Counted from the stretch's first letter, positions 34,674 through 45,082 are shown. The stretch: DNA of 64,000 nucleotides from Sorex araneus (GCF_027595985.1 NC_073303.1:21394602-21458601); one strand, 5' to 3'. Notes: generated from the sequence alone by a model not told the origin. Numbers and translations: made by a program.

Positions 34674-34808
34674 TGTTCTATTCAGGATAACTTGAGTGAG
34701 CAACTTGTAGACGACGGACAGCAGGCAGATTGGGTGATAGTCACCGATGTCGTGGATGTCTCCCTTCTTGTACAACAGAACGGTCCTGTTGGTTTTCTGT
34801 CTGTGACT
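34674..34808 (-). pseudogene. RTE-like LINE reverse transcriptase fragment
   Basis: Read on the minus strand, about 45 residues carry KTNRTVLLYKKGD, then YHPICLLSVVYKL and VILNR. This is the conserved region before the catalytic palm of reverse transcriptases (general form KKGD..NYRPI.LLSV.YK). It is closer to the RTE clade as I know it than to mammalian L1, BovB or CR1. The fragment ends abruptly on both sides with no tail. YHPI replaces the usual YRPI. It is a dead fragment; clade assignment needs a search. Confidence 0.7.
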
Positions 34809-35139
34809 TAAATCACTCCAGCTATGATATTTGGTTATATCGGCCTGAACTAAGACAAGAGGGAAGTATTGTTGTATCCCTGGTGAGGAGCTGGGGGCTA
34901 AGATTGCAACGCCAACAGGCAGAGAAGCCAGGTCATAGGGTTTTGTGTAAGCTACCACTTGTCCTACCCTCTGTCCGGCACCAAGCAACTGTTTTGGTGC
35001 TGTTCACTATTGTGTCTTCAGTCTCAGAAGCTCCAAAAGAAGCTGTGTGATGTGAACTCGACTCTAGGCCTGTGAGTTAGCAATGAGAAATATGAATGTT
35101 GTCCCTTGTTCATCTGTGGAGTTGCTGAGTTATTGGATG

Positions 35140-35157
35140 TGTGTGTGTGTGTGTGTC
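35140..35157. repeat. Short (GT)n microsatellite
   Basis: Nine GT units. Confidence 0.85.
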
Positions 35158-35808
35158 TATATAAATAATTCTTTTAAAGCAGAGAAAAGTGGGTATCTAT
35201 CAATTAAGTTTTGGAGCAAACACTTGGTCAGGAGAGAGAGCAAGCTTTTCTTATCGCCCTGGGCCGTGCATGCTCTCACTTGGTGCCGGGCAGCAGAGTC
35301 ACCGTTTTCTGAGCTCTCAGCAGTAAACTTAATAAAGATTGATATCAGCGACAAATTCTGTCAACTTCCATGCTGCAAAACTTAGTCACTGTGCAAAATG
35401 GACCAAGGAAAATAAATAACCCGAGGAATGATGGAGTGTGTAAATATTGATGTGGACGCCGGGCCTGGGGAAGTTAGATGAGGCAGGAAAGAGCTTAGTG
35501 ATGGTGGGTTCTTGTTCTCTCATGGAAGGCAGAAAAGGTCTTTTCTTGTTGATTTTCATTCTCTGGCTTTACTTTCAAAGCAGGAGCATATTCGAGAGAA
35601 TAAATTATAACTTAATTGGGTTAAAAAAAACACTTTAAAAAGCACCTTTTAAATCTAAAAAAAATTGTTTTTAAAATATATTGGAGGCAGAAAGAAATGT
35701 AGTTGTATCTAGGAAAACAAGATCATAAAGAATGCCCAAATTTCACCACTAGAACTTCTGGCTGAGAGCCTCTTCTAGATTTTATCCCATGCTTATGTAT
35801 TTCTAATA

Positions 35809-35862
35809 GATTCCTGATTCCTAATTCCTGATCCTGATTCCTAAATCCTGATTCCTAATAGA
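35809..35862. repeat. Short tandem array, unit about 15 bp
   Basis: GATTCCTGATTCCTAATTCC and related variants repeat about four times with small indels. Confidence 0.75.
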
Positions 35863-36326
35863 CACATCTTCAAAGTCTCCTATTTCTAAAATCAGATAGA
35901 ATCTATGGGTATATGGGATGTGACAGTATTGATTTTTGTCTTCCCCAAAAGATGTTATTAAGTCATTGTTACTTCCTTAGTGATACTTTCCCAACTCCAA
36001 AAAATATATAGTTATTATATATTCCTAAATATCAAATTGTACATACTATAGTTTTATTGTGGTAAGATATATATGTACACAAATGACATAAAATTGAACA
36101 TTTTAATCATTTAAGTATACAATGACATTAGGTTCACTCATAATGTTGTATAACTCTTACCACTATTTCTTGAAGTTTTCATCCCAAACAGAATCTCTGA
36201 ATCCAGTAAACAAAAGGTGTCCTTTCTCTCAGCTCTTGGGAATTACTGTTCTTAGTCTTATGAATTTGCTTGTAGTGAGTCCATCATGTAAGTGGAATCA
36301 CACAGTATTTGTTGCTTGATGTCTTT

Positions 36327-36632
36327 CACTTAATGTGTTTTTTCTTTTTTGAAGTAAATAGATTTTATTTAGAGGTTTCTGAGGGAAGGAGGAAGGGATA
36401 AGTGGAAAAGAAAAAAACAGTAGGAGTAATGCGCTCAAGAGAGAACTCGGGCTTCTCCAAAGGCAGAGGAAGCTCTACACACATCCTAGCTCTGGACACG
36501 AAAGCATGAAAGTACACATCTCAAGGGGGGAGATGTGGGCGACACATGTGCTCGGGCACCACATGTGCTCGGCCACATGGGCACAAGCAGCACATGGGCT
36601 CAGGCAGCATATGCGCCACTTAATGTGTTTTT
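36327..36632 (-). mobile_element. TSD-flanked retroposed segment of unknown source
   Basis: CACTTAATGTGTTTTT at 36327-36342 and 36617-36632 is a perfect 16-bp duplication bracketing 274 bp. On the minus strand the insert ends with CTCTAAATAAAATCTATTTAC and a short A-rich tail, so AATAAA sits about 20 bp before the tail as in a polyadenylated transcript. Near its 5' end a CACATG-containing unit recurs several times. It matches neither SINE type here. It may be a processed transcript 3' end or a retroposed LTR fragment. Confidence 0.8.
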
Positions 36633-36733
36633 AAGGTTCATCTGCAGTGTTGCATGTATCTGAGTTTCGTTCCATTTTATAGATGAAAATAGATGACATT
36701 TGACTTACTGCTCATGTATATTGGATTGCTTCC

Positions 36734-36937
36734 ATTTGTTGGCTGTAGCACAGTCTCATTCTCTTCCCGTTGTTCATTGATTTGCTGGAGCGGGCACCAG
36801 TAATGTCTCCATTGTGAGACTTGTTGTTACTGTTTTTGGCATATCTTGAATATGCCATGGGTAGCTTCCAGGCTCTGCCATGAGGGCGGGATACTCTCAG
36901 TAGCTTGCTGGGCTCTCTGAGAGAGAATTTGTTGGCT
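36734..36937 (-). repeat. SOR-like SINE, type B, 5'-truncated, with TSD
   Basis: ATTTGTTGGCT at 36734-36744 and 36927-36937 brackets a 182-bp insert carrying the type B tail and body (TTGCTGGAGCGGGCACCAGTAATG, GTTACTGTTTTTGGCATATC, AGTAGCTTGCTGGGCTCTC). The tRNA-like head is absent. The truncation with a clean TSD shows a single 5'-truncated insertion event. Confidence 0.93.
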
Positions 36938-37393
36938 ATTGTGAATAATACAACTGTGAATATTGTCATATGGTGTCTGTCTCAATCCTTGTTTTCAATT
37001 CTTTGTGACATATTCCTGGGGGTAGGATTACTGGATCATAGTCTATTTAACTTTTGAAGGACCCGCCGAACTGTCCTCAGCAGCACCATTGCTTACTGCA
37101 CCAATCAGTGTCTAACAGTCCCATTTGTCTACGGTTTCACCAATACTTGTTATTTTTTTAATATAATTATCATTCAAATAGGTATTAAATAGTTGTAAAT
37201 TTGCACTCTGAGACCAGCTTTTTGATGTCAGTGATATACGCTGAATATCATTTCATTTGATATCAATATCATTTTGTATCAATATCATTTCATGTAAGTT
37301 AGTGATTTTCTATGTCAACTGTTATTTTAATGACTGCAGTTATTCAACATATGTGTGCACATATATACTTTTTAAAAAACAATATTTTTTGTT

Positions 37394-37617
37394 AAATATT
37401 TAGGTTGTTGGGGTTAGTGCTATAGTACAGCGGGTAGGGCATTTGCCTTGCACGAGGCCAACCCAGGTTCGATCTCCGGCATCCCATATGGTCCCCCGAA
37501 CATTGCCAGGAGTAATTCCTGAGTGCAGAGTCAGGAGTAACCTCTGAGCATTACCACATGTAACCCTCACCACCACCAAAAAAAAAAAAAAGCCAAAAGA
37601 AAAATATTTAGGTTGTT
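37394..37617 (+). repeat. SOR-like SINE, type A, with 16-bp TSD
   Basis: AAATATTTAGGTTGTT at 37394-37409 and 37602-37617 is a perfect TSD. The insert has a slightly altered head (GGGGTTAGTGCTATAGTACAG), GTTCGATCTCCGGCATCCC, the conserved body and an A14 tail. It is probably among the younger insertions. Confidence 0.97.
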
Positions 37618-38769
37618 TCTAGTTTTTCCTTTTATAAATTGTGATAAAATAAACATTTTTATTACCATTTTTACACTGATTTCTAATTATTTCAATGATA
37701 TAAATTCCTAGATGTCTATTGTTGAATCAATGATATGAGGCTTTTAAGGCTTTTAATTCAGATTTCTAAATTACCTCACTTACTTTAAAAGGAAAAAATC
37801 AACAGTCCTTCAGTAAAGAACCACCCACACCACCACTGCCAACCCCGAAGATTTAACTAGAAAATATTTACACTTGTGAGGAAAAGAGAACATAGATATG
37901 AAAATCTGGTCAATGAAACAGAAATTGTATCAGTCAGCTCTTTTGCCAGATGGTCTGACAATTCTGGAAAGATGAAATTCTTTATGACAATCATCTTGGG
38001 TCTGGGGATAAACTTTTTTTCAAAGAAATATGATTACTCTTCTTTTGACCTAATTGTCAGATTTCTTATCTACCACTCTTTCCAGAAAGTGGAAGAAAAA
38101 AATTTTTAAATGGAGTAAAAATAGTCACTACACCCAAGAGTCCCTCTAAGAGTTACTTAAACTTGAAATTTTAGAGAAATAGTATGGAATTTTCTACAGT
38201 AAAGAGAAATGAAATGGTCTGATTGGTACATTTGAATTAGTACAGATAGCATGCTGAATATACATTGTAGAAATTCTCTGAGGGAATTTTCTTGCCTCTG
38301 AAATATGTAATGGTCTTACTAGAAGCATCTCATTTCGTTCCTCCTTCCTTGATCGGATGTGTGCTGCATCACTGGCCAAAGGGAAGGTGCACAGTCATCC
38401 CAGAACTTAAGTGACCTGCATTTGCCCAGTTCCCACTGAGGGACCCCCACCATCAAGGCACTGGCTGATTTGGTATAGGAGGAGAGCTTGCTGGTAGATA
38501 CATTGAAAACAATCTTATCACCATAACCTCACACGATGAAAAACAAGGAGCTTCTTGGAGTCTCTTATAATACGGCACAAATCCCATTCAGGAGTACTCT
38601 GCCCTTCTGATCTAATCGTCCCTCAAAGGTCATCACATTGGGAATTAGGTTTTAGCATCAATGGCGGAGTAGGTGGAGAACATAAACATTCAGCTGATAG
38701 CCTCATCATATTAAGAACCACTACTTAATATTGTGGTCCTTAAAAAGTGGTTTCCATTCCTGATATTGG
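37618..38769. other. AT-rich sequence, no gene recognised
   Basis: Possibly further decayed L1 sequence near 37618-37740. Otherwise nothing is recognisable. The frames at 37876-38109 plus and 38194-38379 minus resemble no known protein. Confidence 0.4.
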
Positions 38770-39454
38770 TGGAATTTACAATCAAAACAATATAGTGCTA
38801 CTTATAGACTTACAGATAATTGGAATAGTCCCAAATAAAGCCATGTATGTGCATATGTGTATTTTAGTTAATACATTTATGACAAAGGAACAAAGAATAT
38901 ATAATGAGAAGGACAGTCCCTTCAGATAAATAGCAGTGGGGAAACTCAAAAGCAATATGCAAAAGAATGAGACTGGACCTTATTTTATACACAGAAATCA
39001 ATTCAAAATGGATTAAAGGTAAATATAAGCTCTAAACCAATAAACTTCTTAGAAGAAAATGTAATTGGTCTTTGTGATGAGTTATCTTTTGGATTTTATA
39101 ACCAGCCAGAGAGGTAACAACTATTAAATAGGCATACATCAAACTGGAAAAACCGTCTGTATAGAAAAAGAAAACCTGAAAATTCAGTCCACTAAATAGA
39201 AGAAAATGGTTGCAAATTGCATCTGTGAAAGGATTCCTACCTAAATAATTCAAATAGCAAAATAGGAAAAGTAATTCGATGAAAGGTAGGTAGATTATTT
39301 GAATACACTTTTCCCAGTGAAGATTTACAGGTGACCAGTCTCTCAGCAGGCACATGGAAAGGTGTTCTCAATACATCATTATCAGGAAAACACAACTCAT
39401 GACCACAAAGACATATTGCCTCAGAACTGTTAGAATCACTGTCATCAAAGGACA

Positions 39455-39580
39455 AGTGGCTCATGGTGCTAGAAGAGGTGCTTTTTATATGCAAGGCTCT
39501 GAGTTCCACTTACAGTACCACATGGCCTCTGAGCACTGCCTGAAGTGGCACTGGAGTTGGAGCACTGCCAGCGGTGAGCC
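39455..39580 (+). repeat. SOR-like SINE remnant in the L1
   Basis: GGTGCTTTTTATATGCAAGGCTC, TTCCACTTACAGTACCACATGG and CCTCTGAGCACTGCC resemble the middle and 3' part of a type A copy. The head is eroded. Confidence 0.5.
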
Positions 39581-39809
39581 TCACACAAGCTAACAACAGC
39601 CACAACAATGCTAAGACAAGGAGTAACAAGCTTGGTGAAGAAGTGAAAGGGAAACCCTGGTGCCCTTTTGGTGGGAATGCAACCCCCATCGGAAAACAAT
39701 AGGGAGTCCCTCAAAAATTTGAAAGTATCCTCCTGCATAATGCAACCATTTTATTCACGGGTACTTATTGAAAGAAAATAACGTGCATTCCCTGTTCATT
39801 ACAGAACTA
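39575..39809 (+). repeat. 235-bp arm 1 of a perfect inverted duplication
   Basis: This segment runs from TGAGCCTCACACAAGC to CATTACAGAACTA. Its exact reverse complement occurs at 40572-40806. At this site the arm is colinear with the surrounding L1 (the text continues into TTTACAGTTGCCCTG as in other L1s), so it is probably the source copy. Confidence 0.97.
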
Positions 39810-39929
39810 TTTACAGTTGCCCTGATATGGAAACAGCTTGAGTGCCTGTCAATTTGGGCACTCAAGGATGAACGGAATAAGAAAATGTCACACAAGAGCA
39901 TACAGAAAGATTCAGCTATCAAAAATGAA

Positions 39930-40075
39930 AATAGGGGCCAAGAGATAGTATAGCGGTTAAGATGCATGTCTAGCAAGCACCTAACCAGGGTTCAATTTCT
40001 GGCAATACATGGTCCCCCAAGTACTGTCAGGTGTGGCCTTGAAAGTCCCAGCACTTTGTTGGGCTGGCCCCATTT
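39930..40075 (+). repeat. SOR-like SINE, degraded
   Basis: GGGGCCAAGAGATAGTATAGCGG, CAGGGTTCAATTTCTGGC, TACATGGTCCCC and GTCAGGTGTGGCC are in family order. Inserted in the L1. Confidence 0.7.
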
Positions 40076-40562
40076 TCCCCTGTACTTTAGGGTCCAAGAA
40101 GCATTAGATCCTCTGGACCCTTAGATGGATGGACTGCTGCGTTGGCAGAGAATCATTGGTAAGGTCATGGACTTTCTGAGCATCACTTGGCAGGACCTCC
40201 CTGCATGAAAAGGGAGAAGGGGAAGAAAATATGCCACTTGCAACATCAAGGATGGATTTGGAAGGGATTATGCTAAATGAAATGAAATCAAAGTCAAATA
40301 CCACACGAACTCACTTATATGTGGAATCTAAATCACAATAATAACAAACCCAACTTCATAGGCACAGAAAAAAGACTGGTGGTTACCAGAAGCAAGGAGT
40401 GGGGGGATGGGTACAATGAATGAAGAGAGTGAAAAAAGTACAAACCACGACATAAAGAAGTCATGCACATTTCAACTATATTCTATAATACTGTATTACA
40501 TATTTTGAGGTTGCAAAGAAGAACTTGATATTATGACCACAAAGAAGAAAAGTTTCTGCACC

Positions 40563-40815
40563 TGTGTTTGGTAGTTCTGTAATGAACAGGGAATGCACGT
40601 TATTTTCTTTCAATAAGTACCCGTGAATAAAATGGTTGCATTATGCAGGAGGATACTTTCAAATTTTTGAGGGACTCCCTATTGTTTTCCGATGGGGGTT
40701 GCATTCCCACCAAAAGGGCACCAGGGTTTCCCTTTCACTTCTTCACCAAGCTTGTTACTCCTTGTCTTAGCATTGTTGTGGCTGTTGTTAGCTTGTGTGA
40801 GGCTCATGTGTTTGG
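40563..40815 (-). repeat. 235-bp arm 2: inverted copy with 9-bp flanking duplication
   Basis: 40572-40806 is the exact reverse complement of 39575-39809 by eye. It is bounded on both sides by TGTGTTTGG (40563-40571 and 40807-40815). It interrupts L1 3' UTR text: removing it together with one repeat restores a continuous reading from TTTCTGCACCTGTGTTTGG to GAAAGTATG. There is no poly(A) tail. It therefore looks like an inserted copy of nearby DNA with a target duplication. Confidence 0.93.
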
Positions 40816-40842
40816 GAAAGTATGTTACTATATTTACTGTGG

Positions 40843-41111
40843 TGATCAATTTGGGCTGGAGCGATAGCACAGTGGTTGGGCTTTCACCTTTCAAGCCGCC
40901 GACCCGTGTTCGATTTCTCCGCCCCTCTCGGAGAGCCCAGCAAGCTACAGAGAGTATGGAGCCCGCACGGCAGAGCCTGGCAGGCTACCCGGGTGTATTG
41001 GATATGCCCAAAACAGTAACAATAAGTCTCTCAATGAGAGATGTTACTGGTGCCCGCTCGAACAAATCGATGAGCAACGGGATGACAGTGAGCAGTGACA
41101 GTGATCAATTT
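40843..41111 (+). repeat. SOR-like SINE, type B, full length, with TSD
   Basis: TGATCAATTT at 40843-40852 and 41102-41111 is a perfect TSD. The insert carries the intact head (GGGCTGGAGCGATAGCACAG), CTCTCGGAGAGCCCAGCAAGC, AACAGTAACAATAAGTCTC, GAACAAATCGATGAGCAACGG and a GACAGT-type tail with no A-run. It serves as the reference type B copy here. Confidence 0.97.
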
Positions 41112-41235
41112 GCAATATATACAAATACTTAATTATTATGTAGTGCATCTGAAACTTATACATAATGTCATGTAATTATATATTAATGTTACCTGTCATT
41201 TATACTCAATATGTCAACTACCAATTTAAAACAAA

Positions 41236-41405
41236 CAGTGACTCTCAGACACTGTTTATACCAGAATCAGAAGAGTAGTTAGAGAAGATTGCTGGATCCC
41301 ACCCTTAGAGTTTCTGATTCAACAGGATTGGGTATAGTCTGAGAATCTGTATTCATAACTACTTTCACCGGCTGCTAATTAAGGACCATACTGTGAGAAT
41401 TACTG
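41236..41405 (+). mobile_element. MER5A-like hAT DNA transposon (non-autonomous)
   Basis: Terminal CAGTGACTCTCAGAC and TACTGTGAGAATTACTG are degenerate hAT-Charlie ends. CTGGATCCCACCCTTAGAGTTTCTGATTCA matches the MER5A interior. It is ancient and non-coding. Confidence 0.8.
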
Positions 41406-41624
41406 ACTTAGATAATGCTGTTTTTCACTTCTCTCAGGTAGCTTTGGATGATTATTTATTTTGGCGAGTGATAATATTTATCCTATACACATAAATATCA
41501 GGTAGGTGCCTTAAAATATTCCAATGACATCTATTGTAGATTCTAAAGTAAAATAGGTTCAAGGAGTCTTGAAGCAAGAATCCTATTTTCTATAACTCTG
41601 GAACCCTTGGTAGTTAGCCAGATT

Positions 41625-41787
41625 TTTTGTTTCTGTTTTTGTTTTGTGGGGGGCCACATCTGGCCGTTCTCAGAGCTCACTCCCACCCAGTGATACCTGG
41701 GGCACCATTCAGGGTGAACGATGAAACCTGAGCCTCCTGCATGCAAATCCTGGACTCAGTTCACTGAGCTTTCTCTCCAACCCGAGT
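41625..41787 (-). repeat. SOR-like SINE, degraded
   Basis: A TTTTTGTTTTGT tail, GGGGGGCCACATCTGGCCG, TTCTCAGAGCTCACTCCC, CATGCAAATCCTGG and CTTTCTCTCCAACCC follow the reversed family order. Confidence 0.65.
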
Positions 41788-41864
41788 CAGTGTTCAGTAT
41801 ATGTTGTTTAGCAATTTTGAGTCCGTTTACAAAGCACATTAGAATTATGAGTAGATGAGACAAA

Positions 41865-42433
41865 GGAATTGTTAGGGCGCGATTGAGATCTCCCTATAAC
41901 GACAAAGAGACTCCAGGGACTGCAAACAGCAAGCAGGGTTTATTGTAAGACTGGCTAGCCAGGGTCCAGCCGCCTATGTGGACACGCAGGTCCTGCAGGT
42001 TGGGCAAAAGATCCCGAGCTTCTCCAAAGGAGATCTTATATGGGCCTTCCCCGGCCGTTACAGTAGAGCCCACACATTTCATAGCCAATAGATTTGTAAT
42101 ATTACAAACTTTCTTAACCAATCCATTTAAAGGACATCACTCCTTAGCCTGTGGTTTTAGAGATCAGTATTCGCGCCAATATTCAGGAATGTCCCGGTTC
42201 TGGGGGCAGTCCTGGGTCTTGTGATATGGGTCTTGTGATATGGGTCTTGTGAGAAGCATCTGGTTATCTGGTCTGACCACCATCCTTCTTGCGACCCAGG
42301 GCGCCTGTATCCAAATTCCTTGCTCAGGGGCAGAAAATCAGGTTAATTCTGCAATGTGGGGTCCTGTAAAAAGAGTCTTGAGAAAGCTAAATTGATTCCT
42401 GTGGTCTGTTCTGGGCCAGTTCCTCACAGGAAT
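41865..42433 (-). mobile_element. Solo LTR with perfect 5-bp TSD
   Basis: GGAAT at 41865-41869 and 42429-42433 brackets a 559-bp element with TG...CA ends (minus strand TGTGAGGAACTGG to GCGCCCTAACA). The minus strand has a TATA-like CATATAAG near 42036 and AATAAA at 41939-41944, giving U3, R and U5 in order. A 14-bp unit (GGTCTTGTGATATG) is repeated about three times within U3. No viral genes remain. It shares no clear similarity with the other LTRs here. Confidence 0.9.
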
Positions 42434-43368
42434 ATTTAAGAAGGGGTGGCAGATGTGAGACTATTTCATGCTGATGTGTGGTCCCTCACATATTGACTTG
42501 TATTTGGGCCAGTGACTTGACCCAGGAGACAGCAACAGTTTTGTTGGAAGAGACTTGATAAGCTCTTCTGCGCACCGGGTCCTGTTCTCTTGAAATGCTT
42601 CCCCTTGGAATCCATCTCCAATGCACAGATAAAGAAATTTGTGCTAAATCAAGCTGAATATGAGCAAAAAATTATGAGAAATCACCTGGAGAAAGATCTC
42701 AGAGGATAAGAGGTTATCCAGGTTGGCTTTTTTTCCCCCAGATACCAGGTGAATGCAACTTCATGAGTAAACTTAGTTATGAAACTTGGTGCTGAAGAAC
42801 CATCAGCTTAGTCCTTAAACTAAGGAGTCATAAGAAATAAAAGCAGGAAGTTGTGACCATGAAACAGCTAATCCAGCAACAGAAATGTAAAAATAATATT
42901 TTAAAATCTAAAAGTAATTCGGTAATCACATATGCTACTTTCCTTGTTTTTTTTCTGCTTTTGTAATGCTTTTACAATAGTCCTTTGTTAAAATATGAGA
43001 GAAAACGAGAGGTTATGAAATTTCCATTTATTTATTTAGTCACTGAATAGTCTTTTGTTACCTTCTGTTACAAGTTCTAGGTAAACACCTATGAACTTGC
43101 TTATATGCATTCTTTTGTTAACTATCTATTACGAGTTCTGAGAAATTATGGAGGGAGGGAAAGACAAGGAAAATTATAATCCTAGGACAATCTGTGCTGG
43201 AAAGGAACAATAAATAGGAGTGTGGAAGTGGAGCAGACAAAACCCAGAGTCAAGACAACTTCTCCAAAGTGACCGTTTCAGAGGGGAAGAGAACACACTG
43301 GTTTATGTTTTCTATGAACTCCTGACTGGGGTGGTATAAGTCTAGGTACCTTCATGAAACTCCAAAAA
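42434..43368. other. Unclassified sequence
   Basis: 42434-42720 (GGGGTGGCAGATGTGAGAC, GGGCCAGTGACTTGACCCAGG) has a repeat-like texture but I cannot assign it. The rest is AT-rich with a duplicated pair TCTTTTGTTACCTTCTGTTACAAGTTCT / TCTTTTGTTAACTATCTATTACGAGTTCT near 43052-43140. No gene is recognised. Confidence 0.35.
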
Positions 43369-43620
43369 ACTGTCACTGCCACTGTCATCCCATTGCTCAT
43401 CAATTTGCTCGAGCAGGTACTAATAACGTCTCCATTGTGAGACTTGTTGTTACTGATTTTTGGCATATCAAATACGCCACGGGTAGCTTGCCAGGCTCTG
43501 CTGTGCGGGCGGGATACTCTCAGTAGCTTGCCAGGCTCTCCAAGAGGATCGGAGGAATTGAACACAGGTCAGCCGTGTGGAAAGGCGAATGCCCTACCAC
43601 TGTGCTATCGCTCCAGCCCA
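43369..43620 (-). repeat. SOR-like SINE, type B, full length
   Basis: Reads from the reversed tail (CTGTCACTGCCACTGTCATCCC) through TTGCTCGAGCAGGTACTAATAACG and AGTAGCTTGCCAGGCTCTCC to the head GTGCTATCGCTCCAGCCC. No clear TSD was found. Confidence 0.93.
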
Positions 43621-44874
43621 AGGTAAAAAGAAAATAAACATAAACAACTGGTGTCATGGATGCGGAGAGACAAGCTCCTAGTATTTATTGAAACGTTGCA
43701 AACATAGCACCTCTCCAGAGATGAGCAATCCATCCTGGCTTCCTTCAAGCACATCCTGGATTCAGGGCCAAGAGGCTGTTTCCTTCAGTGACATCACAGT
43801 ATCCCTCATGTGACTGTGCAGCGCACCTCCCTCCTTACGCCCCCCACCTCTTGACACAAACATGGGGATGAACATCAGCGCTCAGACTCACACATTCTTC
43901 TGACTGCCCCTGACCGCTAACAACCCGGAAATTACCAGGAGAAAACCCCCGGCATGTGTGGGAGCGACCCTAAGAAAAACTGTCCCAGAAGAGAGGTGCT
44001 AACTAGTTAAGACATATGACTCTAAGCACTATTTCCTTCTCCTAATAGAGGGGGAGATTCTGGCCCTGAGCCAGGAAACAGAAAAGACATGAAAGGAAGG
44101 ACTAATTTGAAGCTGGCCAAGAGAGTGTTTTCTGGCTTATTTAAACACAGAGATATGAAATTCAAACAAGGGAGGAGGAATCTGACTACCAGATGGAGCT
44201 GCTGAGTGCGGCAGGATGTCAGCAATGGAAGCAACAATGGCCAAGCAGGAAGGGAGACCCGGGGACCGAGGGGCAGCCCTGGAGAGAGGCCGGCTTCCTG
44301 GACTGGGTGGTTTCACCTTATACCCAGTATTTTATTTCTATTTAAATCCCTTGGAGGCAGAAGTGCAAGTTATTGGCTTGGCTGCATATTAAAGAACAAC
44401 CACAACCCAGCCCTCCGAAGTCCTTCCCAGCTACTAGGGAAACCAGTTAGACAGCTAAAGGCTGACATTCAACTGAGGCACTTTACCCAACTGAGACAGA
44501 TAATGAGTCTCGTGCACTGTATCGGGAGCACTGAGGAGCAGATTCCTTGCTCTCTGGAAACATGTGTTCTTATTGCCATGAACACAATGCCTGTGTGGAG
44601 GTGATAGATGCTGAATTAGGATAGAAAGGTACCTGGGACAGAGTGGGACATACACAGCAATCTGTGTGAACTATTGCCAGGGGAGCCCAGAGGAGGGATA
44701 TGTCACATTCTTGCTCAACCTGGACCAGAAAACTGGCTGGGGAAGGAGGCCAGGGGCAATAAATGAGAAAAATGGCTATACAGTCAACTGTGAGCAAGGT
44801 GCCTAGCTAAGGGAAAGACACATGAAAGATGCCATGGGCATCCCAAGATGTTCTGTGATCACGGCCTCGTGGGG
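43621..44874. other. Unique sequence, no gene recognised
   Basis: No repeat family or gene is recognisable. A 132-codon plus-strand frame at 44206-44604 resembles no known protein. Confidence 0.4.
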
Positions 44875-45082
44875 ACTGTGCACTCTTTTTTTTTTTTTTT
44901 TTTTGCTTTTTGGGTCACACCCAGTGATGCTCAGGGGTTACTCCTGGCTCTGCACTCAGGAATTACTCCTGACGGTGCTGAGGGGACCATATGGGATGCT
45001 GGGAAACGAACCTGGGTCAGCCTTGTGCAAGGCAAATGCCCTCCCCGCTGTGCTATTGTTCCAGCCCCAACTGTGCACTCTT
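44875..45082 (-). repeat. SOR-like SINE, type A, with 13-bp TSD
   Basis: ACTGTGCACTCTT at 44875-44887 and 45070-45082 brackets a minus-strand copy with a long T-run, GGGTCACACCCAGTGATGCTC, CACTCAGGAATTACTCCTG, ACCATATGGGATGCTGGG and GTGCTATTGTTCCAGCCCC. The long pure tail and perfect TSD mark it as young. Confidence 0.98.

Larger units (their letters stand above)
34809..36039. other. Mostly unique sequence with small tandem repeats
   Basis: No gene is recognised. It includes a GT tract at 35140-35157 and a tandem array of ATTCCTGATTCCTAA units at about 35809-35862. The rest is AT-rich and featureless to my reading. Confidence 0.45.
36040..37390 (-). mobile_element. L1 (3' end to ORF2 C-terminal part), with nested insertions
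   Basis: The plus text reads as reversed L1: TTATTGTGGTAAGATATATATG...ATAAAATTGAACATTTTAATCATTTAAG (3' end), then TTGTTGGCTATTGTGAATAATAC, GTTTTCAATTCTTTGTGACATATTCCTGG and AACTTTTGAAGGACCCGCC (ORF2 end). All frames are broken. A retroposon (36343-36616) and a SINE (36745-36926) are inserted in it, both with TSDs. Confidence 0.85.
38770..41220 (+). mobile_element. Old L1 (ORF2 3' half and 3' UTR) with several insertions
   Basis: CAAAAGAATGAGACTGGACC, ATTCAAAATGGATTAAAGG, TTGGTGGGAATGC, TACAGTTGCCCTGATATGG, CACACGAACTCACTTATATGTGG and GTGGTGATCAATTTGCAATATATAC follow mammalian L1 order through ORF2 and the 3' UTR. Frames are broken. SINE pieces, an inverted 235-bp duplicate and a type B SINE are embedded. 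Confidence 0.85.

Noticed and set aside
40643..40867. Apparent duplicated short gene (same peptide as 39469-39738 minus)
   Set aside because: The identical peptide comes from the 235-bp inverted duplication of L1 sequence read antisense. It is not a gene family.
42434..42720. Possible internal retroviral or LTR sequence beside the solo LTR
   Set aside because: The TSD closes at 42433, so this sequence is outside the element, and I see no viral motif in it.
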